The notes: generated by a model from the sequence alone, not told the origin. Shown: positions 1-5,960, counted from the stretch's first letter. The stretch: 7,106 nt of DNA from Spirochaetales bacterium (GCA_007126865.1 SLAN01000137.1:1-7106), one strand, 5' to 3'. Program-made: numbers and translations.

Positions 1-2
1 AA

Positions 3-251
3 GAGGCGACCGAATACCAGGAGATGGTATGCATCCGCTGCGGAAAGTGCGTGGAGGTTTGTCCCATGTACCTTGCACCAAACAACCTTGTAAGCTATAT
101 CAGAAACGATATGTATGACGAGGCGATAGCGGCCGGACTCGAAGACTGTATCCTGTGCGGAGCTTGCGCTTTCGCTTGTCCATCGCGTCGCGGCCTGCTG
201 CAGACGATTAAACGGGGCAAAGCTGAGCTGGCCAACCGGCGCAAATCGTAA
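3..251 (+). CDS. rnfC: RnfC, electron transport complex subunit C (C-terminal fragment)
   Basis: This is the 3' end of an open frame that enters the window from the left; the first full codon is at base 3 and TAA is at 249-251. RnfC is the cytoplasmic-face subunit that exchanges electrons with NAD(H) and carries two [4Fe-4S] clusters. Both cluster motifs are visible: Cys codons at 30, 39, 48 and 60 (CIRCGKCVEVCP) and at 147, 156, 165 and 177 (CILCGACAFACP), a classical C-x2-C-x2-C-x3-C-P pair separated by about 28 residues. The basic tail after the second motif (SRRGLLQTIKRGKAEL) is the usual RnfC ending, so the C terminus looks intact. The NADH/FMN-binding N-terminal part is off the window. 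It is followed by rnfD-G, rnfE and rnfA on the same strand, which supports RnfC over other 2x[4Fe-4S] proteins. The ATG at 24 is internal and not a start. No sign of degeneration in this subunit. Confidence 0.93.
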   Translation, partial: EATEYQEMVCIRCGKCVEVCPMYLAPNNLVSYIRNDMYDEAIAAGLEDCILCGACAFACPSRRGLLQTIKRGKAELANRRKS

Positions 252-269
252 TCTGCAGGGAGTTGAGAC

Positions 270-300
270 TATCCGCGCATTCGGCTGTATGATGCGGATA
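270..300 (+). promoter_or_regulatory. Stem-loop in the rnfC-rnfD spacer
   Basis: TATCCGC (270-276) pairs with GCGGATA (294-300). The stem can continue with a G-U pair (277/293), a bulged A at 292 and CAT/ATG (278-280/289-291), leaving an 8-base loop. It lies 19 bases after the rnfC stop and over 100 bases before the rnfD start. No run of T follows, so it is not a standard intrinsic terminator. It could be an mRNA processing or stability element that sets subunit ratios within the operon, or chance. The pairing is seen directly; the role is a guess. Confidence 0.4.
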
Positions 301-320
301 CCCCCGATGGCCCCCGATGG
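301..320 (+). repeat. 10-bp perfect tandem duplication
   Basis: The ten bases CCCCCGATGG occur twice back to back (301-310 and 311-320), directly after the stem-loop. A second short direct repeat, ATGGCGGAA, overlaps its end (317-325 and 333-341). The patch is noncoding if rnfD starts at 413, as argued for that gene. It looks like slippage in an untranslated spacer; no function can be assigned. Confidence 0.75.
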
Positions 321-396
321 CGGAATCGCGTAATGGCGGAAACGCAGGATCAAGAATACGCCCGCAACTCGACGATCGGAACAATACCTTTGGCAC

Positions 397-403
397 TGAG
401 GAG
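397..403 (+). promoter_or_regulatory. Ribosome binding site that fixes the rnfD-G start
   Basis: TGAGGAG at 397-403 lies 9 bases before ATG 413. An in-frame ATG at 317 would add 32 residues of polar, non-RnfD-like sequence and has only the repetitive CCCCCGATGG before it, with no purine-rich site. This decides the start in favour of 413. Confidence 0.8.
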
Positions 404-412
404 TTACGCTCC

Positions 413-2149
413 ATGAGCGATCCATTTGAAAGTAGCGGTCCACATATCGGGACCACCGAAACGGTCAGCAAGGCGATGTGGGACGTAATGATCGCCCTCT
501 CACCGGCGTTCGTTGCGTCGGTGGTTTTTTTCGGCCCCTACTCCATCTACCTCGTACTTGCGACGGCGGTCTCGGCAACGGTATTCGAGGCAATTCTCGC
601 ACCGGGCACTATAACGCTGAAACGGCCATTCGGTGACTGGAGCGCGTTCGGTGCCGGGTACATTCTCGGCCTGACGCTCGCACCCGGTTCACCGTGGTGG
701 ATTCCGATCCTCGGTGCTTTTCTTCTCATAGCAGTCGGTAAGCAGGCATTCGGAGGGCTCGGGAACAACATCTTTAATCCGGCACTCGTAGCTCGAGGTC
801 TTCTGCTGATCGGCTGGCCGGCGATGATCACCGACTGGGAGACACCGCTCGCATTCTGGCAGACCGGTGCGGTCGACGCATTCACCGCTCCCACTCCGCT
901 CGTCTCCGGCGATTGGAGCTACCTCAGCATGTTCCTCGGCAACATCCCCGGGAGCATCGGCGAAACCTCAGCGCTCGCTCTGATTCTCGGCGCCGTCTGG
1001 CTGCACATGCGCGGGCACCGTCTCCATCGCATCGCCTTCGGAGTGGTGATCGGTACGGTGATCGCTGCTGCGCTGTTCGGAGTCGATCCGCTCGAATCAC
1101 TCCTGGCCGGAAGCATTATCTTCACCGGCTTCTACATGGCCACCGACTTCGTCACCAGTCCGATGGGGAAAACCCCGCACTGGATATTCGGTTTCGGCAT
1201 AGGATTTCTGACCGTCGTCATTCGTGAGTTCAGCATATATCCGGAGGGATCCACCTTCGCGGTGCTCCTCATGAATGCCGGTGTGTACGCGATCGACAAG
1301 CTGGCCGCCGATCCGAAGTTCGGCGAGGTAAGCCGGCGAACGTTCCGCACGACGTCGATCGGAAGCTTTCTCCTCGGGGCGACGCTCTTTGTTATCGTCG
1401 CGACCGCGGGCGTTCTTGCATGGCAGAATACACAGACAAGCTTTGCGAGTGCCCGAACGCGAAGCGACATGCGGACGTTCTTTCCCGAGGCACGCTATGC
1501 GCTTCCGGTCGAGGTCGCCGACGATTCACTCCGTGCCGAAGAGGTGTTCGATCGCGACGGACGGACCGCAGGGTACCTCGTATACTCCGAAAGCAACGGC
1601 TACAGCGGTCCGATTCGGGTAGTAGTCGCTCTCGACGCGAACTACGAGATCGACGGAATCCGCATCTATGAGGAATCGGAGAGTCGGACGCTCGGCTCGC
1701 TCATTCATCGAGAAAGCTTCCTCGGGCAGTTTCTCGGGCTCGATCCGGACACTCGTTCGCGAGCTACCGACGAGCTCGCGACAATCTCCGGCGCAACAGT
1801 CTCAAGCCGTGCGACCGCCCGCGCAATCGAGTCGGCCCTGGGCTTCCTCGATGACCCGGATGACGAAGTCGACGACGAGGTGTTCGCCGATCTCGAGGAT
1901 GGAACGTTCACCGGTGCCGCAGGAGGCTACGCCGGTGAGATCGAGCTCGAAGTCACTGTCGAGAACGGCCGAGTGACCTCCATAGAGGTGTTGTCACACT
2001 CCGAGACTCGGCGCCTCTTCGATGATGCACTCGGAACGATCCGACAGCAGATCATCGATCGTCAAACCACCGACGTCGATAGTGTCAGCGGCGCCACCGG
2101 CTCGAGCGACGGCATTATCCGTGCCGTGGAAAACGCGCTCGGTCTTTAG
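413..2149 (+). CDS. rnfDG: RnfD-RnfG fusion with an extra C-terminal FMN-binding domain
   Basis: A 578-residue protein combining two Rnf subunits that are normally separate genes. Residues ~1-300 are RnfD, the polytopic ion-translocating subunit: GNNIFNPALVARG, FYMATDFVTSPM and IYPEGSTFAVLLMNAG all match RnfD hallmarks. Its covalent-FMN site should be Thr161 in D155-A-F-T-A-P-T161-P-L; the family norm is S/T-G/S-A-T, so the Pro is unusual. A basic cytoplasmic linker (KFGEVSRRTFRTTS) leads into the RnfG membrane anchor (~315-337) and its extracytoplasmic FMN_bind domain (~385-478) with S-G-A-T462. An acidic linker (~480-496, rich in Asp) joins a second FMN_bind domain (~496-578) that starts DGTFTG and has D-S-V-S-G-A-T562. 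RnfG usually ends after one such domain. The protein has no cysteine. The TAG stop overlaps the rnfE ribosome site, so the operon continues. RnfD and RnfG pass electrons via phosphoester-linked FMN added by ApbE, which is not seen here. Identity is firm; domain borders are approximate. Confidence 0.93.
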   Translation: MSDPFESSGPHIGTTETVSKAMWDVMIALSPAFVASVVFFGPYSIYLVLATAVSATVFEAILAPGTITLKRPFGDWSAFGAGYILGLTLAPGSPWWIPILGAFLLIAVGKQAFGGLGNNIFNPALVARGLLLIGWPAMITDWETPLAFWQTGAVDAFTAPTPLVSGDWSYLSMFLGNIPGSIGETSALALILGAVWLHMRGHRLHRIAFGVVIGTVIAAALFGVDPLESLLAGSIIFTGFYMATDFVTSPMGKTPHWIFGFGIGFLTVVIREFSIYPEGSTFAVLLMNAGVYAIDKLAADPKFGEVSRRTFRTTSIGSFLLGATLFVIVATAGVLAWQNTQTSFASARTRSDMRTFFPEARYALPVEVADDSLRAEEVFDRDGRTAGYLVYSESNGYSGPIRVVVALDANYEIDGIRIYEESESRTLGSLIHRESFLGQFLGLDPDTRSRATDELATISGATVSSRATARAIESALGFLDDPDDEVDDEVFADLEDGTFTGAAGGYAGEIELEVTVENGRVTSIEVLSHSETRRLFDDALGTIRQQIIDRQTTDVDSVSGATGSSDGIIRAVENALGL

Positions 2150-2155
2150 GGGGAG
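2148..2155 (+). promoter_or_regulatory. Ribosome binding site of rnfE
   Basis: AGGGGGAG at 2148-2155 includes the last two bases of the rnfD-G stop codon and lies 11 bases before ATG 2167. It supports coupled translation of the fusion gene and rnfE. Confidence 0.65.
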
Positions 2156-2166
2156 AACAGAATATC

Positions 2167-2763
2167 ATGAATCTTTCGAGTACATTCGAGAAAGCGCTTA
2201 TACTCGGGGCATATCCGTTGCTCGCCCTCACGGTCACCGCCTACGAAGCGACGGCGGCGACGGCAATTGTCATTATCGCTGCCGTTCTCGCATGGCTGAC
2301 CACGCTCTGGCTTCGCTCGTTAATCCCGGAACCGTTGCGGTGGCTGGTAGTCGTCGCCGTTTCCGCAGCTATTGCTCTCGGCGGAGGTCTGCTCGCACCG
2401 TTTCTGTTCCCGCTGTCCACGGCGATCACCACGCGCCTCGCCGTTGCCGGCATAACTCCCATCGTGTTCATCGCATGCGTCACCGATGAACGGGAAACGA
2501 GGGGTGGTATCGTACCCACGTTCATCTCGTTTGTCGTCGTTATGCTCGTCGCCGGCCTGCTGCGCGAAGCGCTGGGTAACGGGACGCTCTTTCTGCGGCA
2601 GATCACCGCATCCGGAACCGCCGTTGCCGGGATCATGGGTACCCCTACCGGAGCTTTTCTGTTTCTCGGAGCAACCATGATTGTCGCTCGACTCGCGGCA
2701 CGTCGTCTCGTGGCCGACGATACGGCGGGCGAGGCTCACACGCTACAAAGGGGGAAACGATGA
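2167..2763 (+). CDS. rnfE: RnfE, integral membrane subunit lacking one conserved cluster cysteine
   Basis: 198 residues, the usual RnfE/NqrD length, with about six hydrophobic segments. Diagnostic stretches are LGAYPLLALTVTA near the N terminus (usual form LGLCPLLAVT), TPIVFIACVTDERE in the middle (usual form PLIVVNCIILGRAE), and LLREALGNGTLF (usual form IRELLGSGTLFG). In known Rnf/Nqr complexes RnfE and RnfA face each other as inverted half-channels and share a [2Fe-2S] cluster in mid-membrane, each giving two cysteines. Here the first ligand position is Tyr16 and only the second, Cys104, remains; there is no other cysteine in the protein. The C-terminal tail (TAGEAHTLQRGKR) is polar. The gene starts 18 bases after the fusion gene and its stop overlaps the rnfA ATG (ATGA). 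Membrane fold and operon position make RnfE secure. Whether it still carries a metal centre is doubtful. Confidence 0.92.
   Translation: MNLSSTFEKALILGAYPLLALTVTAYEATAATAIVIIAAVLAWLTTLWLRSLIPEPLRWLVVVAVSAAIALGGGLLAPFLFPLSTAITTRLAVAGITPIVFIACVTDERETRGGIVPTFISFVVVMLVAGLLREALGNGTLFLRQITASGTAVAGIMGTPTGAFLFLGATMIVARLAARRLVADDTAGEAHTLQRGKR
2749..2754 (+). promoter_or_regulatory. Ribosome binding site of rnfA inside the rnfE 3' end
   Basis: An AAGGGGG stretch ending at 2754 lies five bases before ATG 2760. With the 4-bp ATGA stop/start overlap it points to translational coupling of rnfE and rnfA, which fits a 1:1 heterodimer. Confidence 0.65.
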
Positions 2764-3308
2764 ACGAAGGAGTTCAGGTTCTGCTAAACTATATGCTGTC
2801 CGAAAACGTTATGCTCGTCTCGTTTTTCGGCGTCACCCTTCTCCTGACCGAGACCGAGGGCGCGCGAGCGGCAATGAAAGGCGGCTTGGTCTTCGCGACG
2901 GCAGTGTTAGTCTCGACCCTGGTCGGAACACTGCTCGCTACCGCACTTCCCGGCGGGGAGGTGATCGAGATGCTGGCATTCCTGGTGGTGTCGCTACTTG
3001 CGGTGAGCGCGATCCGAGCCGGTGGACGTTTGACCGGTGAACGGCTCGGCCTACCGGCTCCCCTCTACGCGCTTCCGCTTCTCGTCGGCTCACAGGCACT
3101 CCTCACGCAGGCGAGCCTCGACTTCCCGCTGACCTTTGCCGCCGCCGTGGGAGTCGGCCTCGGCGTGTACATCGTGTACGTGCTGTCGACCTCTATGTTC
3201 GAGCAGATACGATTGACCGAGACACGAAGCGTCGTCAAAGGGGTACCTGCCCTTATCATCGCGCTCGGGATTCTCGGTTTCGCGCTCATGGGATTTCAGC
3301 TGCTGTAG
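2760..3308 (+). CDS. rnfA: RnfA, integral membrane subunit without any cysteine
   Basis: 182 residues, slightly shorter than the usual ~190, with about six membrane segments. Recognisable parts are ENVMLVSFFGVTLLL (usual NNFVLSQFLGICPFLG), LPAPLYALPLLVGSQALL (usual FLPLITTNCAVLGVALL), the glycine-rich AAAVGVGLGVYIVYVL, and the ending VVKGVPALIIALGILGFALMGF, which closely follows the RnfA/NqrE C terminus. The two cysteines that bind half of the mid-membrane [2Fe-2S] cluster in known complexes are replaced: the first by Thr26, the second falls at Pro106/Leu107. No cysteine occurs anywhere in the protein. The frame is otherwise intact, so this looks like a functional divergent subunit and not a pseudogene. 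It is the last gene of the operon; the next gene is on the opposite strand and ends 12 bases away. rnfB, which follows rnfA in clostridial operons, is not here. Confidence 0.9.
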   Translation: MNEGVQVLLNYMLSENVMLVSFFGVTLLLTETEGARAAMKGGLVFATAVLVSTLVGTLLATALPGGEVIEMLAFLVVSLLAVSAIRAGGRLTGERLGLPAPLYALPLLVGSQALLTQASLDFPLTFAAAVGVGLGVYIVYVLSTSMFEQIRLTETRSVVKGVPALIIALGILGFALMGFQLL

Positions 3309-3320
3309 GAACGGCGGGCG

Positions 3321-4382
3321 TTACTCAGGAAGCACCTGCTCGATAAATCGGAGCCAGTTGCCGCCCATACACGATTCAACGAACTCATCCGACGCCCCAC
3401 GTTTCAGCAGCGCCTGGGCAATCGCCCCGATATCACCGATTGAATCGAAGTCGCCCGGCAACTGCTCGCGTCCGAACCCACCGTCCCAGTCGCTACCGAG
3501 GCCCACAGCGCCGGAGCCGAGATAACGGCGTAATCGGAGAATCGTGTCGGCAACCGAATCCGCAGTGACCTCACCCCTGCGCTGCCCGGCCGAGTCCGGC
3601 TTCCCCAGCGCCCAATTCGCCGGCATGAGCCCGAGTATGCCACCGCCGGCCGTAGCGCCCTGCAATACTTCGTCGGCGATCATCCGGGCTCCGCTGACAA
3701 ACCGTCGTGCATTGGCATGCGTCACGACGATCGGTCCGCTGTAGCGATCGAGGCAGGCCGATGCCGCGCTGTCCGACATATGTGTCAGATCGAGCACGAA
3801 GCCGCGCCGCTGCATGCGATCGAGCAGCGCTTCACCGAGCGATTGGAGCGAGTCTCCCTCTCGCGAGCTCCCGGTATACCGGTTGCGAGCCCATGCCGGA
3901 CCGATGATTCGCACACCTCGAGTCCACCACTCATCCGCTTCGTCCGGTTCAAGAATCGGCTCGGCATTCTCCATGAGAAGAACGAACCCGATATCGCGTC
4001 GCTCGCGGTTCGGATCGTTGCGCAGGGTGATGAGCCGTGCGAGCTCCGAGCGCGATCGGACGAAGTGGAGATGCTCGTCGGCATCTACCCAGCGATTGTA
4101 GATGTCCAGTTGGGCGAGCGCATGTGCATGTGCGCCATCGACGCTGTGATAGGCGAGCTCGCCTTTTTTCTGGTGTTCCGCCGGAAGCGTGAATAGTGTC
4201 GCGAACACCAGCCCGACTCCCGCTCGACGCATTTCCGGGAACCCGAGGGTGCAGGTGCCGGTAATATCCGCAACTTTCGTGTTTGATTCGCGTGTCCTGG
4301 TCTCGTGTACCGACCGTCGATAATCCCGTCCGAACGCGAGTGCGCCGTACGCGAGATCCTGATGAGCGTCCACGTATAGCAT
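3321..4382 (-). CDS. Membrane dipeptidase-type peptidase, family M19
   Basis: About 353 residues. A zinc-dependent dipeptidase of the renal dipeptidase family, which cleaves dipeptides including those with a D-residue at the C-terminal side. All active-site groups are visible (numbered from ATG 4382): H7 and D9 in VDAHQDLAYG, E138 in LLMENAEPI, H201 in LDLTHMSD, H222 in VTHANAR and D298 in GLGSDWDGG; the ending GGNWLRFIEQ is also typical. I see no signal peptide or membrane segment, so the protein is probably cytoplasmic like most bacterial members, despite the family name. Start choice: a GTG at 4406 would add eight residues (ending PAS) and the ATG at 4382 begins MLYVDAHQD, the usual bacterial start; neither has a purine-rich ribosome site, so the start is uncertain by those eight codons. 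It converges with rnfA and diverges from the MFS gene. A link with the permease is possible but unproven. Confidence 0.92.
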   Translation of the reverse strand: MLYVDAHQDLAYGALAFGRDYRRSVHETRTRESNTKVADITGTCTLGFPEMRRAGVGLVFATLFTLPAEHQKKGELAYHSVDGAHAHALAQLDIYNRWVDADEHLHFVRSRSELARLITLRNDPNRERRDIGFVLLMENAEPILEPDEADEWWTRGVRIIGPAWARNRYTGSSREGDSLQSLGEALLDRMQRRGFVLDLTHMSDSAASACLDRYSGPIVVTHANARRFVSGARMIADEVLQGATAGGGILGLMPANWALGKPDSAGQRRGEVTADSVADTILRLRRYLGSGAVGLGSDWDGGFGREQLPGDFDSIGDIGAIAQALLKRGASDEFVESCMGGNWLRFIEQVLPE

Positions 4383-4486
4383 AGAGGCTGGAGCGTAGCA
4401 CAACACCGATTACGGAGGAAGCAAAAGTAGAGAAATTTTCGGAATTCGTGGTCTTCACTAATTGCCTACGATGCCTCAGGCGTGAT
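4383..4486. promoter_or_regulatory. Divergent intergenic region between dipeptidase and MFS genes
   Basis: About 100 bases between two diverging starts, so both promoters are expected here. It contains the most AT-rich patch nearby (about 4421-4447) with a short inverted repeat GAAA-T-TTTC (4432-4440). For the permease, ACTAAT at 4457-4462 matches four of six bases of a -10 box at a reasonable distance from ATG 4487, but no good -35 box is present. No clear promoter can be named for the dipeptidase. GGAGGAA at 4414-4420 has no start codon at a suitable distance, so it is not used as a ribosome site. Confidence 0.35.
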
Positions 4487-5920
4487 ATGAGCGGTCGCAT
4501 GAATCAGCAGGTTGTCCTGGCCGAGACGGCACCGGACCGGCGAAACCAGTGGTCGATTATGACGACCGGCGCCATGTTTCTTTCGGTATTTCTCCTCGCC
4601 GGAGGCCGTGCGATACATACCTCCGTCGTGGCGCTCCGAGCCGAGATCGAAGGGTTCGCACCGTTCGTAATCGGTCTGACGATGTCGGCGTTCTTTCTCG
4701 GATATCTCCTCGGAACTACCGTCGCTCCCCCTCTGCTGCGGAGTGTCGGGTATACCCGGACGTTCGCCGGTTTCGCGACAATCGGATCGGCAGCCGCTCT
4801 GGGCCACCTCCTCGTGATCGAACCGATACCGTGGTTGATTTTGCGTGTGATCCATGGACTCTGCACCGCCGCAATGCTCGTCGTCGTGGAAAGCTGGATG
4901 AACCGCTCGACACCTCGAGGAATGTGCGGTCGCGTATTCACGCTGTACAGCCTCGTCTATCTCGGTTCGATGGGCGCAGGCCAACCTCTCCTCGGCGTAT
5001 TCGGCGTGGAACGTTTCGAGATATTCGTCGTTGTGAGCATAATCATCTCCATGAGCCTGATTCCCGTTACACTCAGTAAGATCGATGAAGCCCCGCCATC
5101 GCCCACCGCACGTATGTCATTGCCGCAGGTAGTCTCCGCCACACCGTTCGCTTCCGCCGGTATTTTCGTGAGCGGCGTCCTCACAGGCGTGCTTTCGAGT
5201 CTCGGGGCACTCTATGCATACAAGGCGGGACTCGACTACACGCAGGTCGGCTTGTTTATGGCGGCCATTTCGGCCGGTGCCATTATCTCCCAATTTCCGG
5301 TCGGTCTTCTCAGCGATCGCTTCGACCGCCGGACAATCGTCGTGGCACTCTCCGGGGTCGGCATTCTATCGTCCGCTACTCTCTTCGCAGGCTCCGCTTT
5401 CGAGCCGAACGTACTCCTGACCGTTGCGGTGCTGGTCGGTGCGTCGACGATGCCAATGTACTCGCTCTGCCTCGCGCACGCGCACGACGCGTTCGCGCCC
5501 GATGAGATGGTGAAAGCTGCCGGCGCATTCGTGACGCTTTACGCGGCCGGTTCGATGGTCGGTCCGGCGGTTTCCGGCACGCTGATGGAAATGGCAGGTC
5601 ACGAGGGGATTATCATCACCCTTGTACTTACACAGTTGCTGTTCGTGGCCTATGCAGGCAGGAAAATGGAGCGCCTTTCACTACGATCATCGGCCGGGTC
5701 AACACATCGTTTTCATCCGTACCCACGTACCACCGCCGCCGCATTCGGCCTGCTGCGCCGGACAACCCGCAACGAGGGACGGCGGACAAAATTCGTTTAC
5801 CGGAACGCCGAGGCGGAGGTCACGCTCGTAGATAACGCGACGTCCGATTCGGACACCGTTTCGCGGCAGGTCCCCGGTACGGACCGAGATTTCGATCACA
5901 ATCGGCGTCGCGGCGCCTGA
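4487..5920 (+). CDS. MFS permease, YcaD-like family
   Basis: 477 residues from ATG 4487, a major facilitator with about twelve membrane segments in two halves. Family cues are VVESWMN (Glu135 to Asn139) in the first half followed by a segment ending GAGQPLLG, the cytoplasmic-loop motif GLLSDRFDRR (273-282) in the second half, and YSLCLAHAHD near residue 331, where YcaD-type proteins have a similar P/S-x-C/A-x-A/N-H-A stretch. The substrate of this family is not established, so none is assigned. After the last membrane segment (~residue 391) there is a long polar tail of about 86 residues; its first part (HRFHPYPRTTAAAF) resembles the tail seen in relatives, the last ~50 do not look familiar. 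Start choice: GTG 4448 and ATG 4499 are alternatives. 4487 has a weak AGG (4478-4480) at suitable spacing, and both 4487 and 4499 leave the first membrane segment whole. Confidence 0.85.
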   Translation: MSGRMNQQVVLAETAPDRRNQWSIMTTGAMFLSVFLLAGGRAIHTSVVALRAEIEGFAPFVIGLTMSAFFLGYLLGTTVAPPLLRSVGYTRTFAGFATIGSAAALGHLLVIEPIPWLILRVIHGLCTAAMLVVVESWMNRSTPRGMCGRVFTLYSLVYLGSMGAGQPLLGVFGVERFEIFVVVSIIISMSLIPVTLSKIDEAPPSPTARMSLPQVVSATPFASAGIFVSGVLTGVLSSLGALYAYKAGLDYTQVGLFMAAISAGAIISQFPVGLLSDRFDRRTIVVALSGVGILSSATLFAGSAFEPNVLLTVAVLVGASTMPMYSLCLAHAHDAFAPDEMVKAAGAFVTLYAAGSMVGPAVSGTLMEMAGHEGIIITLVLTQLLFVAYAGRKMERLSLRSSAGSTHRFHPYPRTTAAAFGLLRRTTRNEGRRTKFVYRNAEAEVTLVDNATSDSDTVSRQVPGTDRDFDHNRRRGA

Positions 5921-5922
5921 TG

Positions 5923-5940
5923 CCGAATACCTCGATTCGG
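5923..5940 (+). promoter_or_regulatory. Inverted repeat and possible promoter before the ABC gene
   Basis: CCGAAT (5923-5928) and ATTCGG (5935-5940) form a perfect 6-bp inverted repeat with a 6-base spacer, starting two bases after the MFS stop. TATGCT at 5944-5949 could be a -10 box (four of six), in which case the repeat would sit between -35 and -10, a position used by repressors. The -35 match (TGCCGA at 5921-5926) is poor. The repeat could also act as a weak terminator for the MFS gene, but no T run follows. Seen: the symmetry. Inferred: any role. Confidence 0.35.
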
Positions 5941-5960
5941 TTGTATGCTTAAGGGAGAAT

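Noticed and set aside
317..412. Upstream in-frame ATG that would lengthen the RnfD-G fusion by 32 residues
   Set aside because: It sits in a short repeat, lacks a ribosome site, and encodes polar sequence unlike an RnfD N terminus. ATG 413 has TGAGGAG at good spacing.
2022..2489. 155-codon plus-strand frame bridging the fusion gene and rnfE
   Set aside because: It overlaps two strongly supported genes in another frame, and its product is Arg/Ser-rich low-complexity sequence.
2167..3308. rnfE and rnfA as decayed pseudogenes because of missing cysteines
   Set aside because: Both frames are full length, have good ribosome sites and a coupled stop/start, and keep the other family motifs, so divergence is more likely than decay. 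A selection test would be needed to be sure.
3285..3335. Possible bidirectional terminator between rnfA and the dipeptidase gene
   Set aside because: The 12-bp gap and flanks contain no convincing hairpin and no T or A run.
3717..4196. 159-codon open frame on the plus strand
   Set aside because: It is antisense to the M19 dipeptidase, whose active-site residues are all present on the minus strand.
4448..4486. GTG start for the MFS gene, 13 codons earlier
   Set aside because: No ribosome site before it, the added residues (VFTNCLRCLRR) are not like family N termini, and the best -10 candidate lies downstream of it.
4466..4984. 172-codon minus-strand frame and similar ones opposite the MFS gene
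   Set aside because: The translation is rich in Arg, Glu and His with no domain, as expected for the reverse of membrane-protein codons in GC-rich DNA.
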